From Jiangella alba (lineage in GTDB: Bacteria > Actinomycetota > Actinomycetes > Jiangellales > Jiangellaceae), in contig NZ_FNUC01000004.1 in the NCBI RefSeq assembly GCF_900106035.1, positions 1,364,001 to 1,428,000 on the forward strand: DNA of 64,000 nucleotides. Direction: 5' to 3'. Under the pieces are notes generated by a model, which was not told where the DNA came from, did no database searches, and saw nothing but the letters and a program-made list of their open reading frames with translations. The first letter of the stretch is position 1; each line of letters begins with the position of its first letter. This document shows positions 1 through 7,691 of the stretch, piece by piece. Both the position numbers and the translations under genes were made by a program.

Positions 1-662
1 AGCAGCGGCAGCGTCACGTGCCGCAGCGTCTGCCACCGGCTGGCGCCGTCGAGCCGGGCCGCCTCGTAGACGTCGTCCGGGATGGACTGCAGGCCGGCCA
101 GCAGGATCAGCATGTAGAACCCGGCGAAGCGCCAGGTCATCATGATGACCACCGACAGGAACGCCGTTCCTGGCTGACCCAGCCAGTCGATCGGCTTGTC
201 GATCAGCCCGAGGCCCGTCAGCGCGTCGTCCACCGGCGACAGCCCGGCGAAGTACAGCTCGTAGAACAGCAACGCCGCCGACGTCAGCCCAACCGCGGCC
301 GGCAGGAAGAACGCCGTCCGCAGCAGGCCGACACCGCGCCGCGGCCGCCGGACCAGCATCGCCAGCCCGAGTCCCACCGCGAGCAGGACGACCAGGATCA
401 CCGCCGCGTACTTCGCGGTGAACCCGAGCGCCTGGCCGACGAGGTCGTTGTCCGCGATGGCGCGGTAGTTCTCCAGGCCGGTGAAGGACGGCTCGCCCAG
501 CAGCGGCCAGTCCGACACCGACATCCGCGCCGCCAGCAGCAGCGGCACGACGAACAGGCCGACCGCGACCAGCAGTGCGGGGAGGACGAGCAGGAATCCG
601 GTGCGCGGACGGCGGATGCTGTGCCGCCGTCCGCGCCGCCGGGCCGGGGCGATCGCGCTCAC
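1..662 (-). CDS. Sugar ABC transporter permease (MalF/UgpA type), C-terminus beyond window edge
   Basis: Inner-membrane permease of a CUT1-type carbohydrate ABC importer. Read on the minus strand it starts with GTG 10 nt after the binding-protein stop, with a GGAG Shine-Dalgarno in the gap. After a basic N-terminus there is a first membrane segment (FLLVLPALLVAVGLFVVPLL), a periplasmic loop and several more hydrophobic segments. Near the edge is the EAA-type cytoplasmic loop (YEAARLDGASRWQTLRHVTLP) that docks on the ATPase. It is incomplete: the last part lies left of position 1. The partner lipoprotein and LacI regulator directly upstream point to one import operon; the sugar itself cannot be read from sequence. 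Confidence 0.93.
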   Translation of the reverse strand, partial: MSAIAPARRRGRRHSIRRPRTGFLLVLPALLVAVGLFVVPLLLAARMSVSDWPLLGEPSFTGLENYRAIADNDLVGQALGFTAKYAAVILVVLLAVGLGLAMLVRRPRRGVGLLRTAFFLPAAVGLTSAALLFYELYFAGLSPVDDALTGLGLIDKPIDWLGQPGTAFLSVVIMMTWRFAGFYMLILLAGLQSIPDDVYEAARLDGASRWQTLRHVTLPL

Positions 663-672
663 GTCGCTCCGC

Positions 673-1980
673 TCAGTTCCGCTGCAGCGAGTCGTTCACG
701 GCGCCGTTGAGGTCGGGCACCTCCGCCGCGGGATCGTCGCCGAACAGCCCGGCCCGCATCAGCGGCAGCCCCGGCCCGTTCGGGTCGTTGAAGGTCTGGA
801 AGAAGTTGCCCGCGTACGGCGTGCGGCCCTCGCCGACCAGCTCGTTCAGCAGCACCAGCCGCGGGTCCTGCTCGGAGTACTGGTTCGACGCGAGGTCGGT
901 GCGGACGGTGAGGTTCTTGTTCTTCGCCATGACCTCGAGCTGCGCCTCGTCGCTGAGCGTCCACTGGACGAAGTCCCAGGCGGCGTCCGCCTGCTCCGAC
1001 GACGAGCTGATGCCGAGGACGTCGCCGCCCACGAACGACGAGCGGCCGCCGTCGACGCCCGGGATCGGCACGACGCCGATGCTGAGCGCGTCCGACTCCG
1101 GGATCGTGGCCAGCGCCTTCGAGCCGAGCAGCGAGAACGCCGCCTGGCCGCTGGCGAACGGCTCGTTCTGCGTCGGGCCGGCCTCGTTGCGCGCGGCCTC
1201 CGGAATGGCGCCGTCGGCGAAGAGCTGGTTGTACGCCTCGAACACCTCGAGCGCCTCGGGCTGGTCCAGCAGCGACTCGGTGCCGTCCTCGTCGAGCACC
1301 TCGCCGCCGGAGGCCCAGATGGACGGCCAGACAGTGAAGACCAGGCAGCCGCCGCAGTTGCCGGCGAGGTAGAGGCCCTGGGTGCCCGGGCTCGCCGCCT
1401 GGATCGTCGCGATGTTGTCCGCGAGCGCCTGCAGCGTCGGCGCCGGGTCGGCCGGGTCGACGCCGGCCGCCTCGAGGATCTTCGTGTTGACGTAGAGCGC
1501 CGAGGTGTCGACCACGTGGGGGACGGCGTAGCGCTGGTCATCGACCGTGCCCGCGTCGATGTGCGACGGCGCCAGCGCGTCCGCGTAGTCCAGGGCGTCG
1601 ATGCGGTCGCCGATGTCCTGCCAGAGGCCGAGCTGCGCGTAGTTCGGCGCCTCGACCACGTTGGCCGCGAGCAGGTCCGGCAGTTCACCGCCGCCCGCCG
1701 CCGCCGTCACCTTCTGCAGGTAGCTGTCGAACGGGACGACGGTCAGCTCGATCTGGTTCTCGTGCGACGCGTTGTACGCCTCGACGAGGGCTTCGGTCTG
1801 CGGTGCGGTCACCGAGCGGGCCCACATCGTCAGGGTGGCGCCGGTGTCGCCGTCGCCATCGGCGCTCGTGCCGCCGCCGGTGCTGGTGGGCTCGTCGTCG
1901 GAGCCGCAGGCGGCCAGCAGCAGGGCGGTCGCCGCGATGGCCGCCGCGAGGCGGGTCGGGCGGGCTCGTCGTTGAGCCAT
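673..1980 (-). CDS. Sugar-binding lipoprotein of ABC importer (family 1 extracellular solute-binding protein)
   Basis: Extracytoplasmic substrate receptor for the adjacent permease, 435 aa. It has a twin-Arg-like basic start, a hydrophobic stretch and the lipobox LLAAC, so it should be lipid-anchored at Cys 25 or so. A Ser/Thr/Gly linker follows, then a MalE/UgpB-like mature domain (LTMWARSV, GIVPI-type hinge motifs, late ADAAWDFVQWTLS). The ATG is preceded by a strong GGAGGAG site, which fixes the start. It lies 66 nt behind the LacI gene and 10 nt ahead of the permease, so LacI, receptor and permease probably share one transcript. With the galactonate genes across the divergent gap, a sugar or aldonate of the galactose series is a reasonable but unproven ligand. 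Confidence 0.95.
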   Translation of the reverse strand: MAQRRARPTRLAAAIAATALLLAACGSDDEPTSTGGGTSADGDGDTGATLTMWARSVTAPQTEALVEAYNASHENQIELTVVPFDSYLQKVTAAAGGGELPDLLAANVVEAPNYAQLGLWQDIGDRIDALDYADALAPSHIDAGTVDDQRYAVPHVVDTSALYVNTKILEAAGVDPADPAPTLQALADNIATIQAASPGTQGLYLAGNCGGCLVFTVWPSIWASGGEVLDEDGTESLLDQPEALEVFEAYNQLFADGAIPEAARNEAGPTQNEPFASGQAAFSLLGSKALATIPESDALSIGVVPIPGVDGGRSSFVGGDVLGISSSSEQADAAWDFVQWTLSDEAQLEVMAKNKNLTVRTDLASNQYSEQDPRLVLLNELVGEGRTPYAGNFFQTFNDPNGPGLPLMRAGLFGDDPAAEVPDLNGAVNDSLQRN

Positions 1981-2046
1981 GTTCTCCTCCTGATGTGATC
2001 CTTAACATTTTCGTGATGCATGGGGTGTTCGCGGGTTCGGGGTGGA

Positions 2047-3081
2047 TCAGGCGGGCGGGGCCGTGCTGGCGCGCAGGATCAGGCTCGGCGGCGCGAGGGT
2101 CACGCTCTCGACCCCCTCGCGCGTGCCGGTCTCGATCTGCCGCAGCGCCAGCCGGACCGTGTGCCGGCCCAGCTCGGCGAAGTCCTGGCGCAGTGTGGTG
2201 AGCGCCGGCCGGTAGTACGCGGCGTCCGGCACGTCGTCGAAGCCGACGACGCTGACGTCCTCGGGGGTGCGGACGCCCCGCTCGGCCAGCGCGTGGAACA
2301 GACCCAGCGCCATCTGGTCGTTGGCGCAGAACACGGCGGTGACGTCGTCGCGGCCGGCCAGCGCCAGCCCGGCGGCGTGGCCGGAGCGCGCCGTCCAATC
2401 GCCCTCGATCGGCGCCGGGACCTCGCGGCCGGCCTGCTCGAGCGTGCGCTCCCAGACGCTGCGCCGGATGTCGGCCTCGGCCCAGCCGGCCGGCCCGGCG
2501 ATGTGGTGCACCGTCCGGTGGCCCAGGCCGAGCAGGTACTGCACCGCCTGGCGGACGCCGGGGCCGGAGTCGTACGACACGCTCGGCACGCCCGCCGAGC
2601 GCAGCCCGCCCACCGTCACCAGCGGCAGGTCGGACGGCAGCGGACCCAGCAGTGGCTGGTCCTCGGGGTGCGGGTCGACCACGATCACCGCGTCGACCAG
2701 CTGCTGGCGCAGCGACTCGACCGCTTCACGCAGCGTGCTGCGGGCCATCGGCGGCAGGTTGAGGATGCGCAGCCCGTAGCCGGCCGAGCGGGAGTCCTGC
2801 TCGACATGGCGCAGTGCCGACGCGGGGCCGTACAGCTCCTCGTTCAGCACCACCAGGCCGAGCGTCCTGGACCGCCGGGTGATCAAGGTGCGGGCGGCGA
2901 CGTTCGGGGTGTAGCCGAGCACGCGCATGGCCTCGCGGACCCGCTCGCGGGTCGCCGGACGGACCCGGGGGCTCTCGTTGAGCACCCGCGACACCGTCTG
3001 GTGCGAGACGCCGGCATGCCGGGCGACCGCGTGGATGTCAGGCGGGCGGTTCGCCCTGCCGTCTGCGGATCGCTCGGTCAT
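2047..3081 (-). CDS. LacI-family transcriptional regulator
   Basis: DNA-binding regulator of 344 aa. The N-terminal HTH reads DIHAVARHAGVSHQTVSRVLN and is followed by the hinge helix region (NVAARTLITRRSRTLGLVV) and a periplasmic-binding-protein-like effector domain that binds a sugar. It is the first gene of the minus-strand importer transcript and is divergent from the dehydrogenase/galactonate genes. A palindrome resembling a LacI-family operator lies only 9 nt upstream of the start codon, so autoregulation and control of both directions are plausible. Effector unknown. Confidence 0.95.
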   Translation of the reverse strand: MTERSADGRANRPPDIHAVARHAGVSHQTVSRVLNESPRVRPATRERVREAMRVLGYTPNVAARTLITRRSRTLGLVVLNEELYGPASALRHVEQDSRSAGYGLRILNLPPMARSTLREAVESLRQQLVDAVIVVDPHPEDQPLLGPLPSDLPLVTVGGLRSAGVPSVSYDSGPGVRQAVQYLLGLGHRTVHHIAGPAGWAEADIRRSVWERTLEQAGREVPAPIEGDWTARSGHAAGLALAGRDDVTAVFCANDQMALGLFHALAERGVRTPEDVSVVGFDDVPDAAYYRPALTTLRQDFAELGRHTVRLALRQIETGTREGVESVTLAPPSLILRASTAPPA

Positions 3082-3089
3082 GGGAGCAA

Positions 3090-3105
3090 ATGTGAACCAT
3101 CACAT
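3090..3105. promoter_or_regulatory. Probable LacI-family operator
   Basis: The sequence ATGTGAACCATCACAT is a perfect 6-bp inverted repeat around a 4-bp centre. Its core TGTGAACCATCACA differs at only two central positions from TGTGAACGTTCACA, a form typical of LacI-family operators. It sits between the divergent LacI and SDR genes, next to the LacI start codon. A related half site (TCACAT within GGATCACATCAG, minus strand) lies just upstream of the binding-protein gene. That the neighbouring LacI protein binds here is inferred. Confidence 0.7.
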
Positions 3106-3129
3106 CCGGTTCGTCAACCAGGCGTGAAT

Positions 3130-3158
3130 AGTCATACAAGATGACTGAATGCTAGGTT
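3130..3158 (+). promoter_or_regulatory. Candidate GntR/FadR-type operator overlapping a leaderless promoter of the SDR gene
   Basis: AGTCAT-ACAAG-ATGACT (3130-3146) is a perfect 6-5-6 inverted repeat. A TAGGTT hexamer (3153-3158) matches the actinobacterial -10 pattern TANNNT and ends 7 nt before the GTG chosen as start of the dehydrogenase, the usual geometry of a leaderless transcript. The repeat covers the place where the -35 element would be, so binding should repress. The FadR-type regulator encoded three genes downstream is the natural candidate. Confidence 0.5.
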
Positions 3159-3165
3159 GCCCCTC

Positions 3166-3951
3166 GTGAGTGAGAGCGACACCGTCCTCGCGCCCCGCTA
3201 CCGCGACCGGGTCGCGCTGGTCACCGGCGCCGGGTCCGGCATCGGCGCCGCGACCGCTGTGCGACTGGCGGCCGAGGGCGCGCACGTGCTGCTGGCCGAC
3301 GTCGACGAGGCGGCGCTCGGCTCGTCCGTTGCGGCCGCTTCGTCCGCCGCAGTCGGGACGGGGTTCGGTGGTGCGGCGGCCGGGGTGCCGCTGGACGTCG
3401 CGGACGAGGAGGGCTGGCCGCGGGTCGCCGGCCTGCTGCCCGGGCGGCTGGACCTGCTGCACTCGAACGCGGCGATCGCGGTGATCGAGCCGGCCGACCG
3501 CCTGTCCGTCGCCGACTGGCACCGTCAGCTCGACGTCAACCTCACGGCTTCCTTTCTTGCCGTGCACGCGCTGGCCGGGCTGCTGGTGTCGTCGCGCGGC
3601 TCGGTCGTCCTCACGTCGTCGGTGCACGCGATGCGCGGGCTGCCGGGCCGCCCCGCCTATGCGGCGTCGAAGGGCGCGCTGCTCTCGCTGGGGCGCCAAC
3701 TGGCCGCCGACTACGGCCCCGACGTCCGCGTCAACACCGTCGTCCCCGGCCCGATCATGTCGCCCGCCTGGGACGACGTCGCGGAACCGGACCAGCGGCG
3801 CAGTGTCCGCGCCACCACGCTGGCCCGCTTCGGCCGGCCGGACGAGGTGGCGGCCGCGGTGGCCTTCCTCGGCTCGGCCGACGCCTCCTACATCACCGGC
3901 GCCACCCTCGTCGTCGACGGCGGCTGGAGCGTGACGGCGGACTCCGCATGA
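3166..3951 (+). CDS. SDR-family NAD(P)-dependent dehydrogenase, probably a sugar dehydrogenase
   Basis: Classical short-chain dehydrogenase, 261 aa from the GTG chosen here; an in-frame TTG nine bases earlier is the alternative. The Rossmann motif is TGAGSGIGAA, followed by the NAA(I) motif (SNAAIAV), the catalytic Ser (LTSSVHAM), Tyr-x3-Lys (YAASK) and the late PGPI and ITGATLVVDGGW segments, all in canonical order. It leads the plus-strand group with a DgoR-like regulator and D-galactonate dehydratase. Oxidation of D-galactose or a related aldose to the aldonolactone/aldonate is therefore the likely role, by context only. Its stop overlaps the next frame (ATGA). Confidence 0.92.
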   Translation: MSESDTVLAPRYRDRVALVTGAGSGIGAATAVRLAAEGAHVLLADVDEAALGSSVAAASSAAVGTGFGGAAAGVPLDVADEEGWPRVAGLLPGRLDLLHSNAAIAVIEPADRLSVADWHRQLDVNLTASFLAVHALAGLLVSSRGSVVLTSSVHAMRGLPGRPAYAASKGALLSLGRQLAADYGPDVRVNTVVPGPIMSPAWDDVAEPDQRRSVRATTLARFGRPDEVAAAVAFLGSADASYITGATLVVDGGWSVTADSA

Positions 3952-4235
3952 GCGCCGCCTGCCTCCGCGCCGACCACGTCCGCGCGGCCGGCGCCGGGCG
4001 CCGGGGTGTGGGCGCCGTCGGGCTGCGTTCGGTGCGCGTTGGGCCGGGTTCGGTCCCCGCCCGGCTGGGAGGGAGTCCCACCCTACGGGCGGGCGCCGAC
4101 AACGTCCGCGCGATCGCCCCCCGCGCCACCGGCCTCCTGCGCCCGGCTGGCCTGCGCGCGACCGCCCCCCGCGCCACCGGCCCCCGCCGCCCGGCCGGCG
4201 TCCGCCCGGCCCCCGAGCTGGGGCGGCCGGCGTGA
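3948..4235 (+). CDS. Arg/Pro/Ala-rich 95-codon frame tiled between SDR and dgoR (uncertain gene)
   Basis: An open frame whose ATG overlaps the dehydrogenase stop (ATGA) and whose TGA overlaps the GTG start of the regulator (GTGA), so it tiles the 280-bp gap exactly. The product has no recognisable domain. It is rich in Arg, Pro, Ala and Gly and contains a 48-bp tandem repeat (4108-4155 and 4156-4203) giving an in-frame 16-residue repeat (RAIAPRATGLLRPAGL, then RATAPRATGPRRPAGV). The tiling argues for translation; the low-complexity content argues for GC-rich spacer that happens to stay open. I cannot decide. Confidence 0.3.
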   Translation: MSAACLRADHVRAAGAGRRGVGAVGLRSVRVGPGSVPARLGGSPTLRAGADNVRAIAPRATGLLRPAGLRATAPRATGPRRPAGVRPAPELGRPA

Positions 4236-4924
4236 GCGTGTTCCGCGGCATCCATGGCGCCGTCGTCGCGCATCTGGGCGAGCTGATCGTCCGTGGCGAC
4301 GTCGCGCCGGGGGCCGTCCTCGACCCGGTCAGGCTGGAGAACGAGTTGGGCGTCAGCCGCACGGTGCTCCGCGAGGCGCTGCGTGTCCTGGCCGCCAAGG
4401 GCATGGTCGACGCGCGGCCGAAGCGCGGCACGCTGGTCCGCCCGCGCGAGGAGTGGGCGCTGCTCGACGCCGACGTGCTGCGGTGGCAGGCGCAGAACCG
4501 CGCCGACGACGCGTTCCTGTCCGACCTCGCCGAGGTGCGCGACATCGTCGAGCCGGCCGGTGCGCGGCTGGCCGCGCAGCGTCGCACCGACGCCGACCTC
4601 GCCGCGCTCGGCGACGCGGTCGAGCGGATGACCGATCCCGACGCCGTCGTCGAGGCCGACCTCGCGTTCCACCGGGCGCTCTTGGCCGCCGCGCACAACG
4701 CGCTGCTGCGCCAGCTCGAGGAGGTCATCGCGACCGGTCTGCGCGCCCGTGACCTGCTGGTTCACGCCGACGGCGGGCACGACGACAGCGTGCCGGCCCA
4801 CCGCGCCGTCCTCGACGCCGTCACACGTGGGGACGCCGACGGCGCGGAGCGTGCGGTCCGCGAGCTGCTGGCGCGAGCCGACCGCGACGTCGGGGCGATC
4901 ACGTCCGGGAAGGAGCCCGAGTGA
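4232..4924 (+). CDS. GntR-family regulator, FadR/FCD subfamily (DgoR-like)
   Basis: Transcriptional regulator of 230 aa. The N-terminal winged helix (AVVAHLGELIVRGDVAPGAVL, LGVSRTVLREALRVLAAKGMV) is followed by an all-helical FCD ligand domain with metal-type residues (DLAFHRALLAAAHN, late HRAVLDAV). The segment ARPKRGTLVRPREEWALLDADVLRW closely resembles DgoR galactonate regulators. Its stop overlaps the dgoD start by four bases, so the two are translationally coupled. D-galactonate or a breakdown product is the probable effector, inferred from dgoD. Probable target: the inverted repeat in front of the SDR gene. Confidence 0.9.
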   Translation: MSVFRGIHGAVVAHLGELIVRGDVAPGAVLDPVRLENELGVSRTVLREALRVLAAKGMVDARPKRGTLVRPREEWALLDADVLRWQAQNRADDAFLSDLAEVRDIVEPAGARLAAQRRTDADLAALGDAVERMTDPDAVVEADLAFHRALLAAAHNALLRQLEEVIATGLRARDLLVHADGGHDDSVPAHRAVLDAVTRGDADGAERAVRELLARADRDVGAITSGKEPE

Positions 4925-6066
4925 AGATCACCGCCATCGAGACGTTCCAGGTGCCGCCACGCTGGCTGTTCTGCCGCGTCGTCACCGACGACGGGGTCGT
5001 CGGCTGGGGCGAGCCGGTGGTCGAGGGGCGCGCCGACACCGTCCGCGCCGCCGTCCACGAGCTGGCCGACTACCTCGTCGGGCAGGACCCGCTGCGGATC
5101 GAGGACCACTGGCAGGTGCTCTCCAAGGGCGGCTTCTACCGCGGCGGGCCGGTGCTCTCCAGCGCTGTCGCCGGGCTGGACCAGGCGCTGTGGGACATCG
5201 CCGGCCAGGTGTACGGCGCGCCGGTGCACGCGCTGCTCGGCGGGCCGGTGCGCGACCGCGTCCGCATGTACACGTGGGTCGGCGGCGACGAACCGGCCGA
5301 GGTCGCCGACGCGATCGCGGCGAAGGTGGCCGAGGGCTTCACCGCGGTGAAGATGAACGGCAGCGCCAAGCTCGGCCCCATCGCCACCCAGGCCGAGACC
5401 GACGACGTGCTCCGGCGGCTGGCCGCGGCTCGCGAGGTGCTCGGTCCCGACCGCGACGTCGCCGTCGACTTCCACGGCCGCGTCTCGCCGGCCAACGCGC
5501 GCCGGCTGCTGCCGCTCATGGCGCCCTTGCATCCGCTGTTCGTCGAGGAGCCGGTGCTGCCGGAGCTCGGCGCCCAACTGTCGTCGGTCGTCGCGGCGAG
5601 CTCGGTGCCGATCGCGACCGGTGAGCGGCTGTTCGGCCGGTCCGAGTTCACCGGACCGCTGGCCGCCGGCGTCAGCGTCGTCCAGCCGGACATCTCGCAC
5701 GCGGGCGGCATCTCCGAGGTACGCCGCATCGCCGCGCAGGCCGAGGTGACCGGCGCGACCCTGGCGCCGCACTGCCCGCTCGGCCCGATCGCCCTGGCCG
5801 CGAGCCTGCAGGTGGCGTTCGCGACGCCGAACTTCCTGATCCAGGAGCAGAGCCTCGGCATCCACTACAACGTCGGCAACGACCTGCTCGACTACCTCGT
5901 CGACCCCGCCGTCTTCCGTTTCGTCGACGGGTACGTGGAGCGGCCGACGGCGCCCGGGCTGGGCATCGCGATCGACGAGGCCGCCGTTCGCCGCGCCGAC
6001 GAGATCGGGCACCGGTGGCGTGGTCCGGTCTGGCGGCACCCGGACGGTTCCTTCGCCGAGTGGTGA
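4921..6066 (+). CDS. dgoD: D-galactonate dehydratase (mandelate racemase/enolase superfamily)
   Basis: Dehydrates D-galactonate to 2-keto-3-deoxy-galactonate in the De Ley-Doudoroff pathway. At 381 aa it is colinear with E. coli DgoD (382 aa): shared N-terminus (MKIT...PPRWLF, VVGWGEPVVEGRA), GFYRGGP, DFHGRVS, FVEEPVLPE, GERLF, QPDISHAGG, LAPHCPLGPIALAA and a final WRHPDGSFAEW. Metal ligands fall at Asp183, Glu209 and Glu235; catalytic His185 and His284 and the late Glu309 are present, so it should be active. The GTG start overlaps the regulator stop. No 2-keto-3-deoxygalactonate kinase or aldolase gene is visible in the window, so later steps must be encoded elsewhere. Confidence 0.96.
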   Translation: MKITAIETFQVPPRWLFCRVVTDDGVVGWGEPVVEGRADTVRAAVHELADYLVGQDPLRIEDHWQVLSKGGFYRGGPVLSSAVAGLDQALWDIAGQVYGAPVHALLGGPVRDRVRMYTWVGGDEPAEVADAIAAKVAEGFTAVKMNGSAKLGPIATQAETDDVLRRLAAAREVLGPDRDVAVDFHGRVSPANARRLLPLMAPLHPLFVEEPVLPELGAQLSSVVAASSVPIATGERLFGRSEFTGPLAAGVSVVQPDISHAGGISEVRRIAAQAEVTGATLAPHCPLGPIALAASLQVAFATPNFLIQEQSLGIHYNVGNDLLDYLVDPAVFRFVDGYVERPTAPGLGIAIDEAAVRRADEIGHRWRGPVWRHPDGSFAEW

Positions 6067-6074
6067 GCTGACGC

Positions 6075-6242
6075 CTACTCGACGGCGGACAGCCCGCCGA
6101 ACTCCTGCAGGTCGTCGCCCGGGGACCCGCCGAGGACGAGGATCGCGGCGATGGCAGCGGCGGCGACGGCGAGGCCGATGAGGATGACGACCGCCAGCTC
6201 CATCCGGTAGCGCCGTTCTTCCGTTGCCTTGTGCTGGCTCAC
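6075..6242 (-). CDS. Small single-pass membrane protein, unknown function
   Basis: A 55-aa product from a GTG start with a GGGGGG ribosome-binding stretch 4-5 nt upstream. A short charged N-terminus (SQHKATEERRYRM) is followed by one membrane helix (ELAVVILIGLAVAAAAIAAI) and an acidic tail. A longer version from an upstream ATG is possible but lacks a ribosome-binding site. It is convergent with dgoD, 8 nt apart, and shows no link to it. Not recognised. Confidence 0.6.
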   Translation of the reverse strand: MSQHKATEERRYRMELAVVILIGLAVAAAAIAAILVLGGSPGDDLQEFGGLSAVE

Positions 6243-6395
6243 GGTGCCCCCCGAGAAGTCCACGGTTCGAGAAGAATTGTCCCGAAACAAACCTTAAGGG
6301 TCTTGTCAACCGAATCGCGTAGATCGTTCCCGTTCCGTGGTCCAGCGAATCCTGGACGTGCCGACCTTGTCGGACCGCCGTGCCAGGATCGGACC

Positions 6396-7583
6396 GTGCT
6401 CACCATCAGCCCCGGCCAACGCCGGCTCCGGTTGCTGCGCCGGCACCACCTCGCCCGCGAGACGCCGGCCGGGTCGGTCGCCGGCGCGGCCGCCGGCATG
6501 GTCGTCCTGCACGCCACCGATCCCGCCACGGTGTACGTGTCGGCGCTGGTCAGAGTGCCCGAGGCCACCCTCGGCGACGTGTCGGCGGCGTTGTACGACG
6601 ACCGCTCGGTGGTGAAGCTCATCGCCATGCGGCGCACCATGTTCGTCGCGCCCACCGCGTTCGCCCCGGTCGTCCACAGCGCCGCCGGGCTGGCCATCGC
6701 TGCGAGGCTGCGCCGTCAGCTGGTCCAGCACCTCAGCACGTTGCCCACCGAACCACCCATCGACGGCGACGTCGCCGCGTGGCTGGCCGACGTCGAGACC
6801 GCCACCGAGAAGGCGGTCGACGAACGCGGCGAGGCGCTGGCCACCGAGCTGGCGAAGGCCGAGCCGCGGCTGCGCACCGCCATCCTGCCCACCACCGACA
6901 AGAAGTGGGACGTCAAGCAGAACATCACCAGCCGCGTGCTCACACTCATGGGCGCCGACGGCCGCGTCGTGCGCGGACGACCGGCGGGCACCTGGCTGTC
7001 GCGGCAGCACCGATGGGCATCGGTGCGCGGCCTCTGGCCCGACGGCCTGCCCGACGTCCCCGAGGCCGACGCTCGGGCCGAGCTGGCCCGGCGCTGGCTG
7101 CGTGCGTTCGGGCCGGCCACGGTGGCCGACGTGCAGTGGTGGACGGGGTGGACGCTCGGGGTCACGCGCACGGTGCTGGCCGGCCTCGACACCGCCGACG
7201 TCGACCTCGACGGCGAACCGGGCCTCGTCCTGGCCGACGACACCGAGCCCGAGGCCGACGTCGCACCGGTGGCCACGCTGCTGCCGGCACTCGACCCCAC
7301 GCCCATGGGCTGGCAGCGGCGCGACTGGTTCCTCGGCCCGCATCGCGACGCGCTGTTCGACCGCAACGGCAACATCGGGCCCACGGTGTGGTGGGGCGGA
7401 CGGGTGGTGGGCGGGTGGGGCATGCACGACGGCGCCATCCGGTGGCGGCTGCTCGAAGACGCCGGCGCCGAGGCCACGGCCGCCGTCGAGCAGGCGGCCG
7501 CCGAGCTCGAACCGCGGCTGGGCGGCGCGTCGATCATCCCGAGTTTCCGCACCCCGCTGGAGCGCGAGCTGGCCGGCGGCTGA
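6396..7583 (+). CDS. Winged-helix DNA-binding domain protein, HTH_42 family (AlkZ/YcaQ relatives)
   Basis: 395 aa, started at a GTG with AGGA upstream. The order of motifs (RLRLLRRHHLA near the N-terminus, YVSALVRVPEATLGDV, MRRTMFVAP, RPAGTWLSRQHRWA, LARRWLRAFGPATVADVQWWTGW, LGPHRDALFDRNGNIGPTVWWGGRVVGGW) is that of the HTH_42 superfamily, which includes the interstrand-crosslink glycosylases AlkZ and YcaQ. The catalytic QxQ/QxD motif of those enzymes is not seen: the matching place reads H39-A40-T41. It may have a different chemistry or only bind DNA. Stand-alone gene. Confidence 0.85.
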   Translation: MLTISPGQRRLRLLRRHHLARETPAGSVAGAAAGMVVLHATDPATVYVSALVRVPEATLGDVSAALYDDRSVVKLIAMRRTMFVAPTAFAPVVHSAAGLAIAARLRRQLVQHLSTLPTEPPIDGDVAAWLADVETATEKAVDERGEALATELAKAEPRLRTAILPTTDKKWDVKQNITSRVLTLMGADGRVVRGRPAGTWLSRQHRWASVRGLWPDGLPDVPEADARAELARRWLRAFGPATVADVQWWTGWTLGVTRTVLAGLDTADVDLDGEPGLVLADDTEPEADVAPVATLLPALDPTPMGWQRRDWFLGPHRDALFDRNGNIGPTVWWGGRVVGGWGMHDGAIRWRLLEDAGAEATAAVEQAAAELEPRLGGASIIPSFRTPLERELAGG

Positions 7584-7691
7584 CGCGCGGGGGCTGTCCC
7601 CACCACGGTGCACGGGCCTGCCGGATCGTCGTACCGGCCTGGGTACGACAGGGTCGAGACACCAGCCCATTCGACGAAGGGACCAGCCACC

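Noticed and set aside
4921-6066. Mandelate racemase or muconate cycloisomerase for the enolase-superfamily gene
   Set aside because: Colinearity with E. coli DgoD, identical metal-ligand numbering and the DgoR-like neighbour favour D-galactonate dehydratase.
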